64,000 nucleotides of DNA, from NCBI RefSeq assembly GCF_036621135.1, contig NZ_JAZIBG010000024.1, positions 1 through 64,000 of the forward strand. Reading direction: 5' to 3'. Both the position numbers and the translations under genes were made by a program. Origin of the DNA: Aquincola agrisoli (GTDB lineage Bacteria > Pseudomonadota > Gammaproteobacteria > Burkholderiales > Burkholderiaceae_C). The notes under the pieces are model-generated. The model worked only from the letters and a program-made list of their open reading frames with translations. It was not told the origin of the DNA and made no database searches. Below are positions 51,218-59,478 of the stretch, piece after piece (the first letter of the stretch is position 1; each line of letters starts with the position of its first letter).

Positions 51218-51876
51218 TCGCTGCGCTGGGCATCCACGACCTGTGGCTCTTCATGGCCACGGTGTTCGTGCTCAACGCGACGCCCGGCGTCGACATGGTG
51301 CTCACCGTCAGCCGCACGCTGCAGCACGGCGCGCGCGGCGGGCTGCTCGCGGCGGCAGGCATCGTCGCCGGTTGCGCGGTGCACGCGGTGGCCGCGGCGT
51401 TCGGGTTGGCGGCGGTGCTCGGCGGGTCGGCGGCGGCGTTCTCGGTCGTCAAGTGGATCGGCGCGGCGTACCTGGCCTGGCTGGCGGTCGGCATGCTGCG
51501 GGCATCGCTGCAGCGCGTCGACGCCGATGGGGCCCACACGGCCGTGGCGCCCGTTGCCGCGGCCTCGGCGACCGGCGCGCACCTGTTCCGCCAGGGCTTG
51601 CTGAGCAACGTGCTGAACCCGAAGGTGGCGCTCTTCTTCCTGGCGCTGCTGCCGCAGTTCATCGCCGCCGGCTCGGCGCACAAGACGCTGGCCTTCCTGT
51701 GCCTCGGCGGCGTGGTGCTGCTGCAGTCGGCGCTCTTCCTGCTGGCGCTGGTCGCGCTGGCGTCGCGGCTGCGCAGCGCCCGGCCCCGGCCGGTCGTGCG
51801 GCGCGGCCTGCAGGGCGTGGGCGGCGTGCTGTTCCTGGGCCTGGCGGCCCGATTGGCCTTGACGGAGAAACCATGA
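51214..51876 (+). CDS. LysE family exporter
   Basis: 220 residues with six hydrophobic helices. NATPGVDMVLTVSRTLQHG is the typical first-loop LysE/RhtB signature and LLSNVLNPKVALFFLALLPQF the second conserved segment. Family members export amino acids or their derivatives. The GTG start overlaps the thiolase stop (GTGA) and the stop overlaps the next start (ATGA). Substrate not known. Confidence 0.88.
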   Translation: MIAALGIHDLWLFMATVFVLNATPGVDMVLTVSRTLQHGARGGLLAAAGIVAGCAVHAVAAAFGLAAVLGGSAAAFSVVKWIGAAYLAWLAVGMLRASLQRVDADGAHTAVAPVAAASATGAHLFRQGLLSNVLNPKVALFFLALLPQFIAAGSAHKTLAFLCLGGVVLLQSALFLLALVALASRLRSARPRPVVRRGLQGVGGVLFLGLAARLALTEKP

Positions 51877-52538
51877 AGATCCTGATCATCGGCGCCTCGC
51901 GCGGCGTGGGCCGCGAGCTGGTGCGGCAATGCCTGGCCGCGGGCGACCAGGTCACCGCCACCGCGCGGCGCCCGCAAGACGTGGCCGCGCTGCAGCAGGC
52001 CGGCGCGCAGGCGTTTGCGCTCGACGTGGCCGATGCCACCAGCGCCGCGGGCCTGGCCTGGCGCATCGACGGCGCGGGCTTCGACCAGGTGTGGCTGGTG
52101 GCCGGCGTCTACGGCCCGCGCACGCAGGGGCTCGAGTCGCCGAGCGAAGCCGATTTCGACGCCGTGATGCACACCAACGTGCTGGGCGCGATGCGCGTGC
52201 TGCCGCAGCTGGCCGACGCGCTGGCGCCCGGCGCGCGCGTGGCGGTGCTGTCGTCGCGCATGGGCTCCATCGGCTCGCGCACCGCCACCGCAGGCTGGCT
52301 GTACCGTGCCTCCAAGGCGGCGCTCAATTCGGTGCTGAAGGACGTGTCGCTGGCCTGGGCCGGCCATGCCACCTGCGTGGCGCTGCACCCGGGCTGGGTG
52401 CAGACCGAGATGGGCGGCGCGCAGGCCGACCTGACGCCCGAGCGCAGCGCCGCCGACCTGCGCCGCACCGTCGGTGCGCTGAAGCCCGAACAGAGCGGCG
52501 GCTTCTTCGACCACGACGGCACACCGATCGCGTGGTGA
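51873..52538 (+). CDS. Short-chain dehydrogenase/reductase
   Basis: 221 residues. NAD(P)-binding ILIIGASRGVGREL (3-16), VAGVYGPR, and the catalytic YRASKAALNSVLKD with Tyr and Lys four apart. The serine position is SSRMGSIGS. It resembles the CsgA-like/YciK subgroup in which the N-terminal motif is GASRGxG. The reaction is a ketone or alcohol oxidoreduction of unknown substrate. Overlaps the LysE gene by four bases. Confidence 0.87.
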   Translation: MKILIIGASRGVGRELVRQCLAAGDQVTATARRPQDVAALQQAGAQAFALDVADATSAAGLAWRIDGAGFDQVWLVAGVYGPRTQGLESPSEADFDAVMHTNVLGAMRVLPQLADALAPGARVAVLSSRMGSIGSRTATAGWLYRASKAALNSVLKDVSLAWAGHATCVALHPGWVQTEMGGAQADLTPERSAADLRRTVGALKPEQSGGFFDHDGTPIAW

Positions 52539-52568
52539 GCTGACCCTAACGATCCGGAGACGAGACCC

Positions 52569-53699
52569 ATGCTGCTGTCGGAAGACCACCGCGCCGTGCA
52601 GGACGCCGTGCGCGCCTACGTGCAGGACCGCATCGCGCCGCAGGCCGCGCAGTGGGACAAGGCGCACCACTTTCCCGCGGCCGAACTGCGCGGCCTGGCC
52701 GAGCTGGGCTGTTACGGCGTGGCGGTGCCGCCGGAGTACGGCGGCGCGGGGCTCGACTACCTGGCGCTGGCCATCATCCTCGAAGAGATCGGCGCGGGCG
52801 ACGGCGGCACGTCCACCGTGGTCAGCGTCAACAACTGCCCGGTCTGTTCGCTGCTGCTGGCGTGGGCGAGCGAGGCGCAGAAGCAGCAGTGGCTGAAGCC
52901 GCTGGCCAGCGGCGAGATGCTGGGTGCCTTCTGCCTGACCGAGCCGCACGTCGGCTCGCAGGCCGACGGGCTGCGCACCACCGCCGTGCGCGACGGCGAC
53001 CATTACGTGATCAACGGGGTCAAGCAGTTCATCACCAGCGGCCAGCACGGCGACGTGGCCATCGTGATGGCCGTGACCGACAAGGCTGCCGGGAAGAAGG
53101 GCATCAGCGCCTTCATCGTGCCGACAAACACGCCCGGCTACACCGTCGCGCGGCTGGAGGACAAGCTCGGCCAGCACAGCAGCGACACCGCGCAGATCCT
53201 GTTCGAGCACTGCCGCGTGCCGGCGGCGAACCGCATCGGCGACGAAGGCCAGGGCCTGAAGATCGCGCTGTCGGGCCTGGAGGGCGGGCGCATCGGCATC
53301 GCCTCGCAGAGCGTCGGCATGGCGCGCGCGGCGTTCGAGGTGGCGCTGGCCTACAGCAAGGAGCGCGTGGCCTTCGGCCAGCCGATCTTCGAGCACCAGG
53401 CGGTGCAGTTCCGGCTGGCCGACATGGCCACGCAGATCGAGGCCGCGCGCCAGCTGATCTGGCATGCCGCGAGCCTGAAGGACGCCGGCCAGCCCTGCCT
53501 GAAGGAAGCCGCGATGGCCAAGCTCTTCGCCAGCGAGATGGCCGAGCGCGTGTGCAGCGCGGCCCTCCAGACGCTGGGCGGCTACGGCTACGTGAGCGAC
53601 TTCCCGCTGGAGCGCATCTACCGCGACGTGCGTGTCACGCAGATCTACGAAGGCACGTCGGACGTGCAGAAGATCCTGATCGGGCGTGCGTTGGGCTGA
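52569..53699 (+). CDS. Acyl-CoA dehydrogenase
   Basis: 376 residues. FAD enzyme that introduces the alpha,beta double bond in acyl-CoA. AFCLTEPHVGSQAD and VINGVKQFITSG bind FAD, and the C-terminal ERIYRDVRVTQIYEGTSDV holds the catalytic Glu in the short/medium-chain position (YEGTSD). Residues RIGIASQSVGMARAAFEVAL belong to the four-helix C-terminal domain. It follows the SDR by 30 bases and is probably in the same operon. Chain-length specificity cannot be read. Confidence 0.93.
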   Translation: MLLSEDHRAVQDAVRAYVQDRIAPQAAQWDKAHHFPAAELRGLAELGCYGVAVPPEYGGAGLDYLALAIILEEIGAGDGGTSTVVSVNNCPVCSLLLAWASEAQKQQWLKPLASGEMLGAFCLTEPHVGSQADGLRTTAVRDGDHYVINGVKQFITSGQHGDVAIVMAVTDKAAGKKGISAFIVPTNTPGYTVARLEDKLGQHSSDTAQILFEHCRVPAANRIGDEGQGLKIALSGLEGGRIGIASQSVGMARAAFEVALAYSKERVAFGQPIFEHQAVQFRLADMATQIEAARQLIWHAASLKDAGQPCLKEAAMAKLFASEMAERVCSAALQTLGGYGYVSDFPLERIYRDVRVTQIYEGTSDVQKILIGRALG

Positions 53700-53786
53700 G
53701 CAAGGCGCGGCCCGCGGCCGCGGGCCGGATCGCCAGGGATTTTGCGGGGGCGCATCGCCAGCCCTGCGTGATACGGTGAATCCACC

Positions 53787-54389
53787 ATGCAGTCACCGGT
53801 CTCCTTCTATTTCGACTTCTCGTCGCCGTATTCGTACATCGCCTCCGAGTGGATCGAGGCGCTGGCCGCGCGCCATGGGCGCACGGTGCGCTGGCAGGCC
53901 ATCCTGCTCGGTGCCACCTTCCAGGCGACGGGGCTGCGGCCGCCGGTCGACTTTCCGCTGAAGCGCGAGTACGCCCTGCGTGATTTCGCGCGTTCGGCGC
54001 GGCTGGAAGGCATCCCGTACCAGCAGCCGGTGCCGTTCCCGATCGCGACGCAGAACGCGGCGCGCATCTTCTGGTGGCTGCATGCGCAGGATGCCGATCG
54101 CGCCACCGCGTGGGCGCATGCCGCGCTGCGGGCCTACTTCACCGGCGGCGTGCGGCTCGACGACGCCGCGGCGTTGCGCAAGCTGGCCGAACGTGCCGGC
54201 ATCGATGCCAACGACGCGGAGGCGGCCTGGGCCGATCCGCAGTGGAAGCTGCGGCTCAAGCAGGCGAACGAGGAGGCGCTGGCCGCCGGCGTGTTCGGCG
54301 CGCCCTGGTTCGTGGTGGACGGCGAGCCGTTCTGGGGCAACGACCGCAAGCCGCAGGTCGAGCGCTGGCTGGCCGGTGACCGCTTTTGA
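53787..54389 (+). CDS. 2-hydroxychromene-2-carboxylate isomerase-like protein (first copy)
   Basis: 200 residues, DsbA-like kappa-class glutathione transferase fold. The start FYFDFSSPYSYIASEWI carries the catalytic Ser of the FDxxSPY motif, ILLGATFQATG and NAARIFWWLHAQD follow, and GVFGAPWFVVDGEPFWGNDR is the terminal signature. Family enzymes isomerise 2-hydroxychromene-2-carboxylate in naphthalene breakdown, but most genomic members have unknown roles. A relative lies at 58738-59379. Confidence 0.86.
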   Translation: MQSPVSFYFDFSSPYSYIASEWIEALAARHGRTVRWQAILLGATFQATGLRPPVDFPLKREYALRDFARSARLEGIPYQQPVPFPIATQNAARIFWWLHAQDADRATAWAHAALRAYFTGGVRLDDAAALRKLAERAGIDANDAEAAWADPQWKLRLKQANEEALAAGVFGAPWFVVDGEPFWGNDRKPQVERWLAGDRF

Positions 54390-54404
54390 TGACCCACCCC
54401 CGCA

Positions 54405-54470
54405 GCGCCTTCGGCGCACCCCCTCAAGGGGGCGCAACCAGCGGCCCGGCGGAGCCGGTTCCGCGGTTGC
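54405..54470 (+). repeat. 37-base structured repeat, copy B, with two leading hairpins
   Basis: Three hairpins in a row just after the isomerase-like gene: GCGCC-TTC-GGCGC (54405-54417), CCCCCT-CA-AGGGGG (54419-54432) and the 37-base unit (54434-54470) with arms GCAACC / GGTTGC, GCGG / CCGC and CCGGC / GCCGG. The third unit aligns with copies at 1695 and 5934 in length and fold. Confidence 0.65.
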
Positions 54471-54524
54471 TGCCTGATCTCGTTCGCGCATCCGACGTCC
54501 CGCAGAGCATGAGGAGGCGCTGAC

Positions 54525-55118
54525 ATGACATTGGTTGGGTACTTGTCTATCCAGGCGCACGCCAACCGGTTGGCGAACCTGCGGCTGCACGAGGCGATGA
54601 AGGTGCTTGACCGCTCGGCCTTCCACGCGCCGCGCGTCGGCTTCTTCCCCAGCCTGGCCGCCACGCTGAACCACCTGCTGGCCGTGGACCTGTACTACCT
54701 CGGTGCGCTGCATGGCGAGCCGGAGGGCGCGGCGGTCTTCCATCGCTTCGTGCCCGCCGATACGGTGGCCGAACTGCAGCAGCGCCAGGCGGCCAGCGAC
54801 GCGCGGCTCGTCGCCTTCTGCGACCGGCTCGACGAAGCGGGCTGCGATGCCGAGGTGGTGATGGACCGCGGCGACCGCGTGCAGCGCGACCGCACGGGGC
54901 ACGTGCTGGCGCACCTCTTCATGCACCAGACCCACCACCGCGGCCAGGCGCACGCGATGCTTTCGGGCACCGCCGTCGCGCCACCGCAGCTCGATGAATT
55001 CCTCCTGCCCAGCGAAGCCCACCTGCGGGTGCCCGAGATGCGGGCGATGGGTTGGCGCGAGGAGGCCGTCTACGCACCGGCACCCTGGGCCGGATCGTCG
55101 CCGAAACACGCACCGTAG
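54525..55118 (+). CDS. DinB family protein
   Basis: 197 residues, a four-helix bundle of the DinB/YfiT type. The three metal-binding histidines appear as LNHLLAVDLYYLG near residue 47 and LFMHQTHHRGQAH near 130. Members are putative metal-dependent thiol (bacillithiol, mycothiol or glutathione) transferases, and the founding gene is DNA-damage inducible. Function here unknown. Confidence 0.85.
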   Translation: MTLVGYLSIQAHANRLANLRLHEAMKVLDRSAFHAPRVGFFPSLAATLNHLLAVDLYYLGALHGEPEGAAVFHRFVPADTVAELQQRQAASDARLVAFCDRLDEAGCDAEVVMDRGDRVQRDRTGHVLAHLFMHQTHHRGQAHAMLSGTAVAPPQLDEFLLPSEAHLRVPEMRAMGWREEAVYAPAPWAGSSPKHAP

Positions 55119-55189
55119 ACCGCCTCCCGCGCAGGCGTGCCGCGCGACTCGTTAAGCTGCATGCACCCGATCGCCGAGGAACGATTCCG

Positions 55190-55669
55190 ATGCTGCTCCG
55201 ACCCGCTGCCGCCGTGCTGGCCGCCGCCTGCCTGTTTTCCAGCGCCACCGTGCACGCCGAGCCGGTGGGCGAGGTGGACACGGTCTTCAAATGGATCGGC
55301 CCCGACCACAAGATCGTGGTCGACGCCTACGACGATCCCGGCGTCGTCGGGGTCACCTGCTATGTGTCGCGCGCCAAGACAGGCGGCGTGAAGGGTGCGC
55401 TGGGCCTGGCGGAAGACAAGGCCGAGGCCTCGATCGCCTGCCGCCAGACGGGGCCCATCAGCTTCCCGAAGCCGATCCCGCAGCAACAGGAAATGTTCAG
55501 CGAGCGCATCTCCCTCGTCTTCAAGAAGCTGCGCGTGGTGCGCATGGTCGACAAGGCGCGCAACACGCTGGTCTACCTGACCTACTCCGACCGCGTGATC
55601 GAAGGCTCGCCGCAGAACAGCGTGACCGCCGTGCCGGTGGATCGCGGCACGGTGATCCCCGTCAAGTAG
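55190..55669 (+). CDS. creA: CreA family periplasmic protein
   Basis: 159 residues with a signal peptide (AAAVLAAACLFSSATVHA, cleavage near 23). The mature part EPVGEVDTVFKWIGPDHKIVV and GVTCYVSRAKTGGVKG is diagnostic of CreA, and two cysteines (VTCYVS and IACRQTG) probably form a disulfide. Its function is unknown despite wide conservation. The ATG at 55190 follows GAGGAA; the frame is open 46 codons further up with no signal-like sequence. It overlaps the end of the converging methyltransferase gene by eight bases. Confidence 0.9.
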   Translation: MLLRPAAAVLAAACLFSSATVHAEPVGEVDTVFKWIGPDHKIVVDAYDDPGVVGVTCYVSRAKTGGVKGALGLAEDKAEASIACRQTGPISFPKPIPQQQEMFSERISLVFKKLRVVRMVDKARNTLVYLTYSDRVIEGSPQNSVTAVPVDRGTVIPVK

Positions 55670-56423
55670 CCAGCAGCAGGCCGGTGGTGGCGGTGAACGA
55701 GCCGTCGCCCTCGATGCGTAACGCGGCCTTCACCTCCGCCGGCGCCTCGCGCTGCAGCGTGCGGATCACCTCGGCCTTCGCGGCCGGCGTGCGCATGCGT
55801 TCGATCCACGTCGTGAACTGCAGGCGCAGCGGCCAGCGGGCTTCGTGCGCGAGCGTGAAGCCTTCGGCGGCGAGCAGGGCGCGCCATTGCGCCAGGTCGC
55901 GGTTGCGCACGTGCGAGGCGTCGCGCAGCAGCTCGATCGCCTGCAGGTGCGTATCCACCAGCGGTTCGTCGGCCCCCATGACGTCGATCACCAGCAGCCA
56001 GCCCCCGGGCTTCAGCACGCGCCGCATCTCCTGCAGCGCGGCCGGCAGGTCGGGCCAGTGGTGGGCGCTGTAGCGGGTGGCGACCGCGTCGAAGTGCCGG
56101 TCGTCGAAAGGCAGCCGCGTGGCGCTGCCGGCCTGCGTCCGCACCTGGTGCAGGCCGCGCTGCGCGGCCGCGCCGGCGACGGTCTCCAGCATGCCCGGCG
56201 CGGGGTCGAGCGCCACGACGCTGCCGGCCAGCGGTGCCAGCGCGAAGCTCAGGTGGCCGGCGCCGCAGCCCACGTCGAGCACGCGGGCGCCCGGCGGCAG
56301 GCGGGCCTGCAGCAGGCGACGGGCGGCGTCCAGGTCGGGCCCCTGGGCATGGACGGCGGAATGCAGGTAGGCGCTGGCCTGCGGATCGAACTGCTGGCGC
56401 ACCTGTTCGGCGTGATCGGTCAT
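55662..56423 (-). CDS. Class I SAM-dependent methyltransferase
   Basis: 253 residues. Motif I is ARVLDVGCGAGHLSFAL, acidic loop VVALDPAP, and the post-motif AVATRYSAHHWPDLPAAL. The pattern HHWxDxPxAL with a later TTWIERMRTP segment resembles UbiE/Coq5-like small-molecule methyltransferases. The ATG at 56423 is chosen for the GGAG seven bases upstream; an earlier ATG at 56444 lacks one. Divergent from the helix-turn-helix regulator gene, with which it may be co-regulated across 90 bases. Confidence 0.84.
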   Translation of the reverse strand: MTDHAEQVRQQFDPQASAYLHSAVHAQGPDLDAARRLLQARLPPGARVLDVGCGAGHLSFALAPLAGSVVALDPAPGMLETVAGAAAQRGLHQVRTQAGSATRLPFDDRHFDAVATRYSAHHWPDLPAALQEMRRVLKPGGWLLVIDVMGADEPLVDTHLQAIELLRDASHVRNRDLAQWRALLAAEGFTLAHEARWPLRLQFTTWIERMRTPAAKAEVIRTLQREAPAEVKAALRIEGDGSFTATTGLLLAT

Positions 56424-56513
56424 CGGCGACTCCGGGTTTGACATCGGGACCGCAACTTACCGGGCCGCGCAAGGTGGTACAAGAGGGCTGCTGATCCTGG
56501 TATATCGACCACC

Positions 56514-57311
56514 ATGAAGACACCGTCCGAAGCATCGCTGAAGCTGGCCGCCTTCCTGCGGGCCGGCCGCGAGCGGCTGAAGCCCGACGAGGTCGGCCTG
56601 CCGGCCGGCGGGCGCCGCCGCGCGGCCGGGCTGCGGCGCGAGGAGGTGGCGCAGCTCGCCGGCATCAGCACCACCTGGTACACCTGGATCGAGCAGGGCC
56701 GCACCGTCGCCGTGTCGGCGCGGGCGCTGGGCGCGCTGGCGGGTGCGCTGAAGCTGTCGCGCGCCGAACGGGCCTACCTCTTCGAGCTGGCCGCGCTGGC
56801 CGACCCCGGCCGCCCGGCCGCCGACGGGGACGGCGGCGCACTGCAGCAGCCCGCGCTGCAGCCGCTGGTGCAGGCCGTCCGCACGCCAGCCTACGTGCTC
56901 GATCGCCACTGGGACGCGCTGGCCTGGAACCGGCCCGCGGCGCGGCTCTTCGGCGGCTGGCTCGGGGCACGGCCGATGACGGAGCGCAACCTGCTGCGCT
57001 ACGTGTTCCTCGCACCGCAGGCCCGCACGTTCATCGCCGACTGGGCGGAGCGCGCGCAGCGCCTGGTGGCCGAGTACCGCGCCGACACCGCAGGCGAGCG
57101 CGACGACCCCGCCGGCCGGGCGCTGGTGGGCGGGTTGTGCAGCGAATCGCCCGCGTTCGATGCGGCGTGGCGCTCGCAGCGCGTGCTGGCGCGCGAGGGC
57201 GGTGCGCGCCGCTTCCACCACCCGCGCGACGGCCTGCTCGCCTATGAGCAGTTCACGCTGCGGCTGGCGCAGCACGCGGCGCTGAAGCTCATCGTGCTGG
57301 TGCCGGCGTAG
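56514..57311 (+). CDS. XRE-family regulator with MmyB-like domain
   Basis: 265 residues. The N-terminal helix-turn-helix is LRREEVAQLAGISTTWYTW (about residues 39-62), followed by an MmyB-type ligand-binding domain with TPAYVLDRHWDALAWNRPAA and NLLRYVFLAPQAR. These regulators commonly repress a neighbouring enzyme gene and are thought to bind a fatty acid-like ligand. The adjacent divergent methyltransferase is the likely target, by position only. Confidence 0.86.
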   Translation: MKTPSEASLKLAAFLRAGRERLKPDEVGLPAGGRRRAAGLRREEVAQLAGISTTWYTWIEQGRTVAVSARALGALAGALKLSRAERAYLFELAALADPGRPAADGDGGALQQPALQPLVQAVRTPAYVLDRHWDALAWNRPAARLFGGWLGARPMTERNLLRYVFLAPQARTFIADWAERAQRLVAEYRADTAGERDDPAGRALVGGLCSESPAFDAAWRSQRVLAREGGARRFHHPRDGLLAYEQFTLRLAQHAALKLIVLVPA

Positions 57312-57341
57312 GGCACGCCGCCAAGCTGGCAAGATCACGCG

Positions 57342-57944
57342 ATGGATCTCGACACCACGCAACTCATCGCCCTGGCGGCCGCGCTCGGCTGGGCCAGCGG
57401 GCTGCGCCTCTATGCGGTGGTCTTCCTCACCGGCCTGGCCGGCTGGCTGGGCTGGGTGCAGCTGCCCAGCGGCCTGCACGTGCTGCAGGCGCCGGCGATG
57501 CTCTGGGCGAGCGGCGGGCTGCTGGTCGTGGAGTTCCTGGCCGACAAGGTGCCCTGGGTCGATTCGGCCTGGGACATGGTCCACACGGTGATCCGCATCC
57601 CCGCCGGCGCGGCACTGGCCTACGGCGTGTTCGGCGGCGACGAGGCCACCTGGGCCGCCGTCGCGGCGCTGCTGGGCGGCTCGCTGGCCGCCACCGCGCA
57701 TGCGGCCAAGGCCGCGACGCGCGCCGCGGTCAACACGGTGCCGGAGCCGTTCTCCAACATCGGGCTGTCGCTGCTGGGCGACGCCTTCGTGCCGGCGATG
57801 CTGTGGCTGTCGCTGAACCAGCCGGTGCTGTTCTTCGCCGGGCTCGCGCTGTCGCTGGTGGTGATGGTGGTGCTGATCGTGCTGCTGTGGCGCTTCCTGC
57901 GCGGGCTCGGGCAGCGGCTGCGCCGGCACTGGCAGCCCGCGTGA
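57342..57944 (+). CDS. DUF4126 membrane protein
   Basis: 200 residues with four or five hydrophobic helices. LAAALGWASGLRLYAVVFLTG at the start and VPEPFSNIGLSLLGDAFVPAM near residue 127 define DUF4126. A glycine-rich middle (LLGGSLAATAHAAKAATRAAVN) suggests packed helices. Function unknown. It lies 30 bases downstream of the XRE gene on the same strand. Confidence 0.83.
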   Translation: MDLDTTQLIALAAALGWASGLRLYAVVFLTGLAGWLGWVQLPSGLHVLQAPAMLWASGGLLVVEFLADKVPWVDSAWDMVHTVIRIPAGAALAYGVFGGDEATWAAVAALLGGSLAATAHAAKAATRAAVNTVPEPFSNIGLSLLGDAFVPAMLWLSLNQPVLFFAGLALSLVVMVVLIVLLWRFLRGLGQRLRRHWQPA

Positions 57945-57988
57945 CCGCCGGCCCGGCCGGCTCCTTCTCCTCCCCTGATGCTTCCCGC

Positions 57989-58516
57989 ATGAATGCACCC
58001 GATCCTTCTCCTGCACTGGCCGACGGCGCCGTTTTGTCCGAGGGCTTCGCCCGCGTGGGCGCGCTGCTGACGCAGCTCGGCCATCCGCACCCGCCGCGCT
58101 GGCTGGCCGTGGCGGCGCGCACGTCGCAGGAGGCCGCCGAGGCGCTGGGCATCGAGGTCGGCCAGGTGGCCAAGAGCGTGGTCTTCCGGCGCAAGGCCGA
58201 CGGCGCCGCGGTGCTGGTGGTGGCCTCGGGCGACCGGCGCGTCGACGAGAAGAAGGTGGCCGCGCTGGTCGGGGCCATCGGCCGCGCCGATGCGGCCTTC
58301 GTCAAGGAGCGCACCGGCTTCTCGATCGGCGGCGTGTCGCCGGTCGGCCACGTCGACAAGCCCGTCACGCTGATCGACCGCGAGCTGTTCCGCTTCGGCG
58401 AGGTGTGGGCCGCGGCCGGCCACCCGAACGGCGTGTTCATGTTGAGCCCGCAGCAGCTGGAGGCGCTGACGGGCGCGCCGGTGGCCGACGTGGTGCAGCC
58501 GCCGCCCGCCGCATGA
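57989..58516 (+). CDS. YbaK/EbsC (ProX-like) aminoacyl-tRNA editing protein
   Basis: 175 residues. The core VGQVAKSVVFRRKADGAAVLVV provides the conserved Lys of the YbaK/ProX fold, and TGFSIGGVSPVGH is the conserved substrate loop. Members remove mischarged amino acids such as Ala or Cys from tRNA-Pro and related tRNAs. The start lies in a poorly conserved region. It overlaps the DUF1289 gene (ATGA). Confidence 0.9.
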   Translation: MNAPDPSPALADGAVLSEGFARVGALLTQLGHPHPPRWLAVAARTSQEAAEALGIEVGQVAKSVVFRRKADGAAVLVVASGDRRVDEKKVAALVGAIGRADAAFVKERTGFSIGGVSPVGHVDKPVTLIDRELFRFGEVWAAAGHPNGVFMLSPQQLEALTGAPVADVVQPPPAA

Positions 58517-58716
58517 CCGCGTCGCCCTGCACCGGCGTGTGCCGCCTGCACGAGGCCACCGGCTGGTGCCTGGGCTGCGGGCGCACGATCGCGGAGATCG
58601 CGGCCTGGTCGACGCTCGACGACGACGGCAAGCGTGGGGTGTGGGCGCTGCTGCCCGGCCGGCTCGCGCAGCTGCCGCCGCCTTCCCTGCCGCCTTCCCT
58701 GCCGCCTGCACGGTAG
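58513..58716 (+). CDS. DUF1289 small cysteine protein
   Basis: 67 residues. CTGVCRLHEATGWCLGCGRT gives four cysteines in the DUF1289 spacing (CxxxC...CxxC), probably a metal or iron-sulphur site, and IAEIAAWSTLDDDGKR is the conserved helix. The tail is a Pro-rich stretch with a duplicated SLPPSLPP. It overlaps the YbaK-like gene. Function unknown. Confidence 0.87.
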   Translation: MTASPCTGVCRLHEATGWCLGCGRTIAEIAAWSTLDDDGKRGVWALLPGRLAQLPPPSLPPSLPPAR

Positions 58717-58737
58717 ACCTGCGAGGAGCCCTGGCCC

Positions 58738-59379
58738 ATGAAGCAGATCCGTTTCTGGTTCGACGTGGTGTCGCCCTATACCTACCTGGCATTCGAGCGG
58801 CTGCCGCAGGCGCTGGAAGGCCAGTCCTACGTGGTCGAGTACCGCCCGGTGCTGCTGGGTGCGCTGCTGCGGCACTGGGGCCAGCTCGGCCCGGCCGAGA
58901 TCGGCCCCAAGCGCGACTGGACCTACCGCCAGGTGCACTGGCTCGCACACCAGCTCGGCGTGCCGCTGCAGATGCCGGCCCAGCATCCGTTCAACCCGCT
59001 GGCGCTGCAGCGCCTGGCGCTGGCCTGCGCGGCCCCGGGGGGCGCGCCGAACCGCCGGGTCGTCGAAGCGCTGTTGGGGCACGTGTGGATCGGCGGCGCC
59101 GATGCCAACGATCCACAGCGGCTGGCCGAACTGGCGGCGTCTTTGGCGCCTGCGCGCGACCCGTCCGGCGCCGACGTCAAGGACGAGCTGCGCCTGGCCA
59201 CCCAGGCCGCCATCGAACATGGCGTGTTCGGCGTGCCGGCCTTCGAGCTGGAAGGCCGCCTCTTCTGGGGCCTGGATGCCTTGCCGATGCTGGCGGCCGC
59301 GCTGCGCGGCGATCCATGGTTCGAGGGGACTTGGGACGCCGCGGCCGCGCCCAGGCCAGGCGTGCGGCGGCCGGCCTGA
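58738..59379 (+). CDS. 2-hydroxychromene-2-carboxylate isomerase-like protein (second copy)
   Basis: 213 residues with the same fold as the protein at 53787. The N-terminus IRFWFDVVSPYTYLAFERL holds the catalytic Ser in FDxxSPY, followed by PVLLGALLRHWGQLG and GVFGVPAFELEGRLFWGLD. The sequences differ widely, so it is an old paralogue, not a recent duplication. AGGAG lies 14 bases before the ATG. The 99-base tail to the SNF2 gene shows nothing further. Confidence 0.86.
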   Translation: MKQIRFWFDVVSPYTYLAFERLPQALEGQSYVVEYRPVLLGALLRHWGQLGPAEIGPKRDWTYRQVHWLAHQLGVPLQMPAQHPFNPLALQRLALACAAPGGAPNRRVVEALLGHVWIGGADANDPQRLAELAASLAPARDPSGADVKDELRLATQAAIEHGVFGVPAFELEGRLFWGLDALPMLAAALRGDPWFEGTWDAAAAPRPGVRRPA

Positions 59380-59478
59380 GCCCGCGGGCCGGTGCCGGCC
59401 AAGGCACCCGGTTGCCGAGCCGCCGCCCCGGCACGCAATCTGCGACGGCGGAAAACGGACGCCGGCGCGCAGGCGCGC

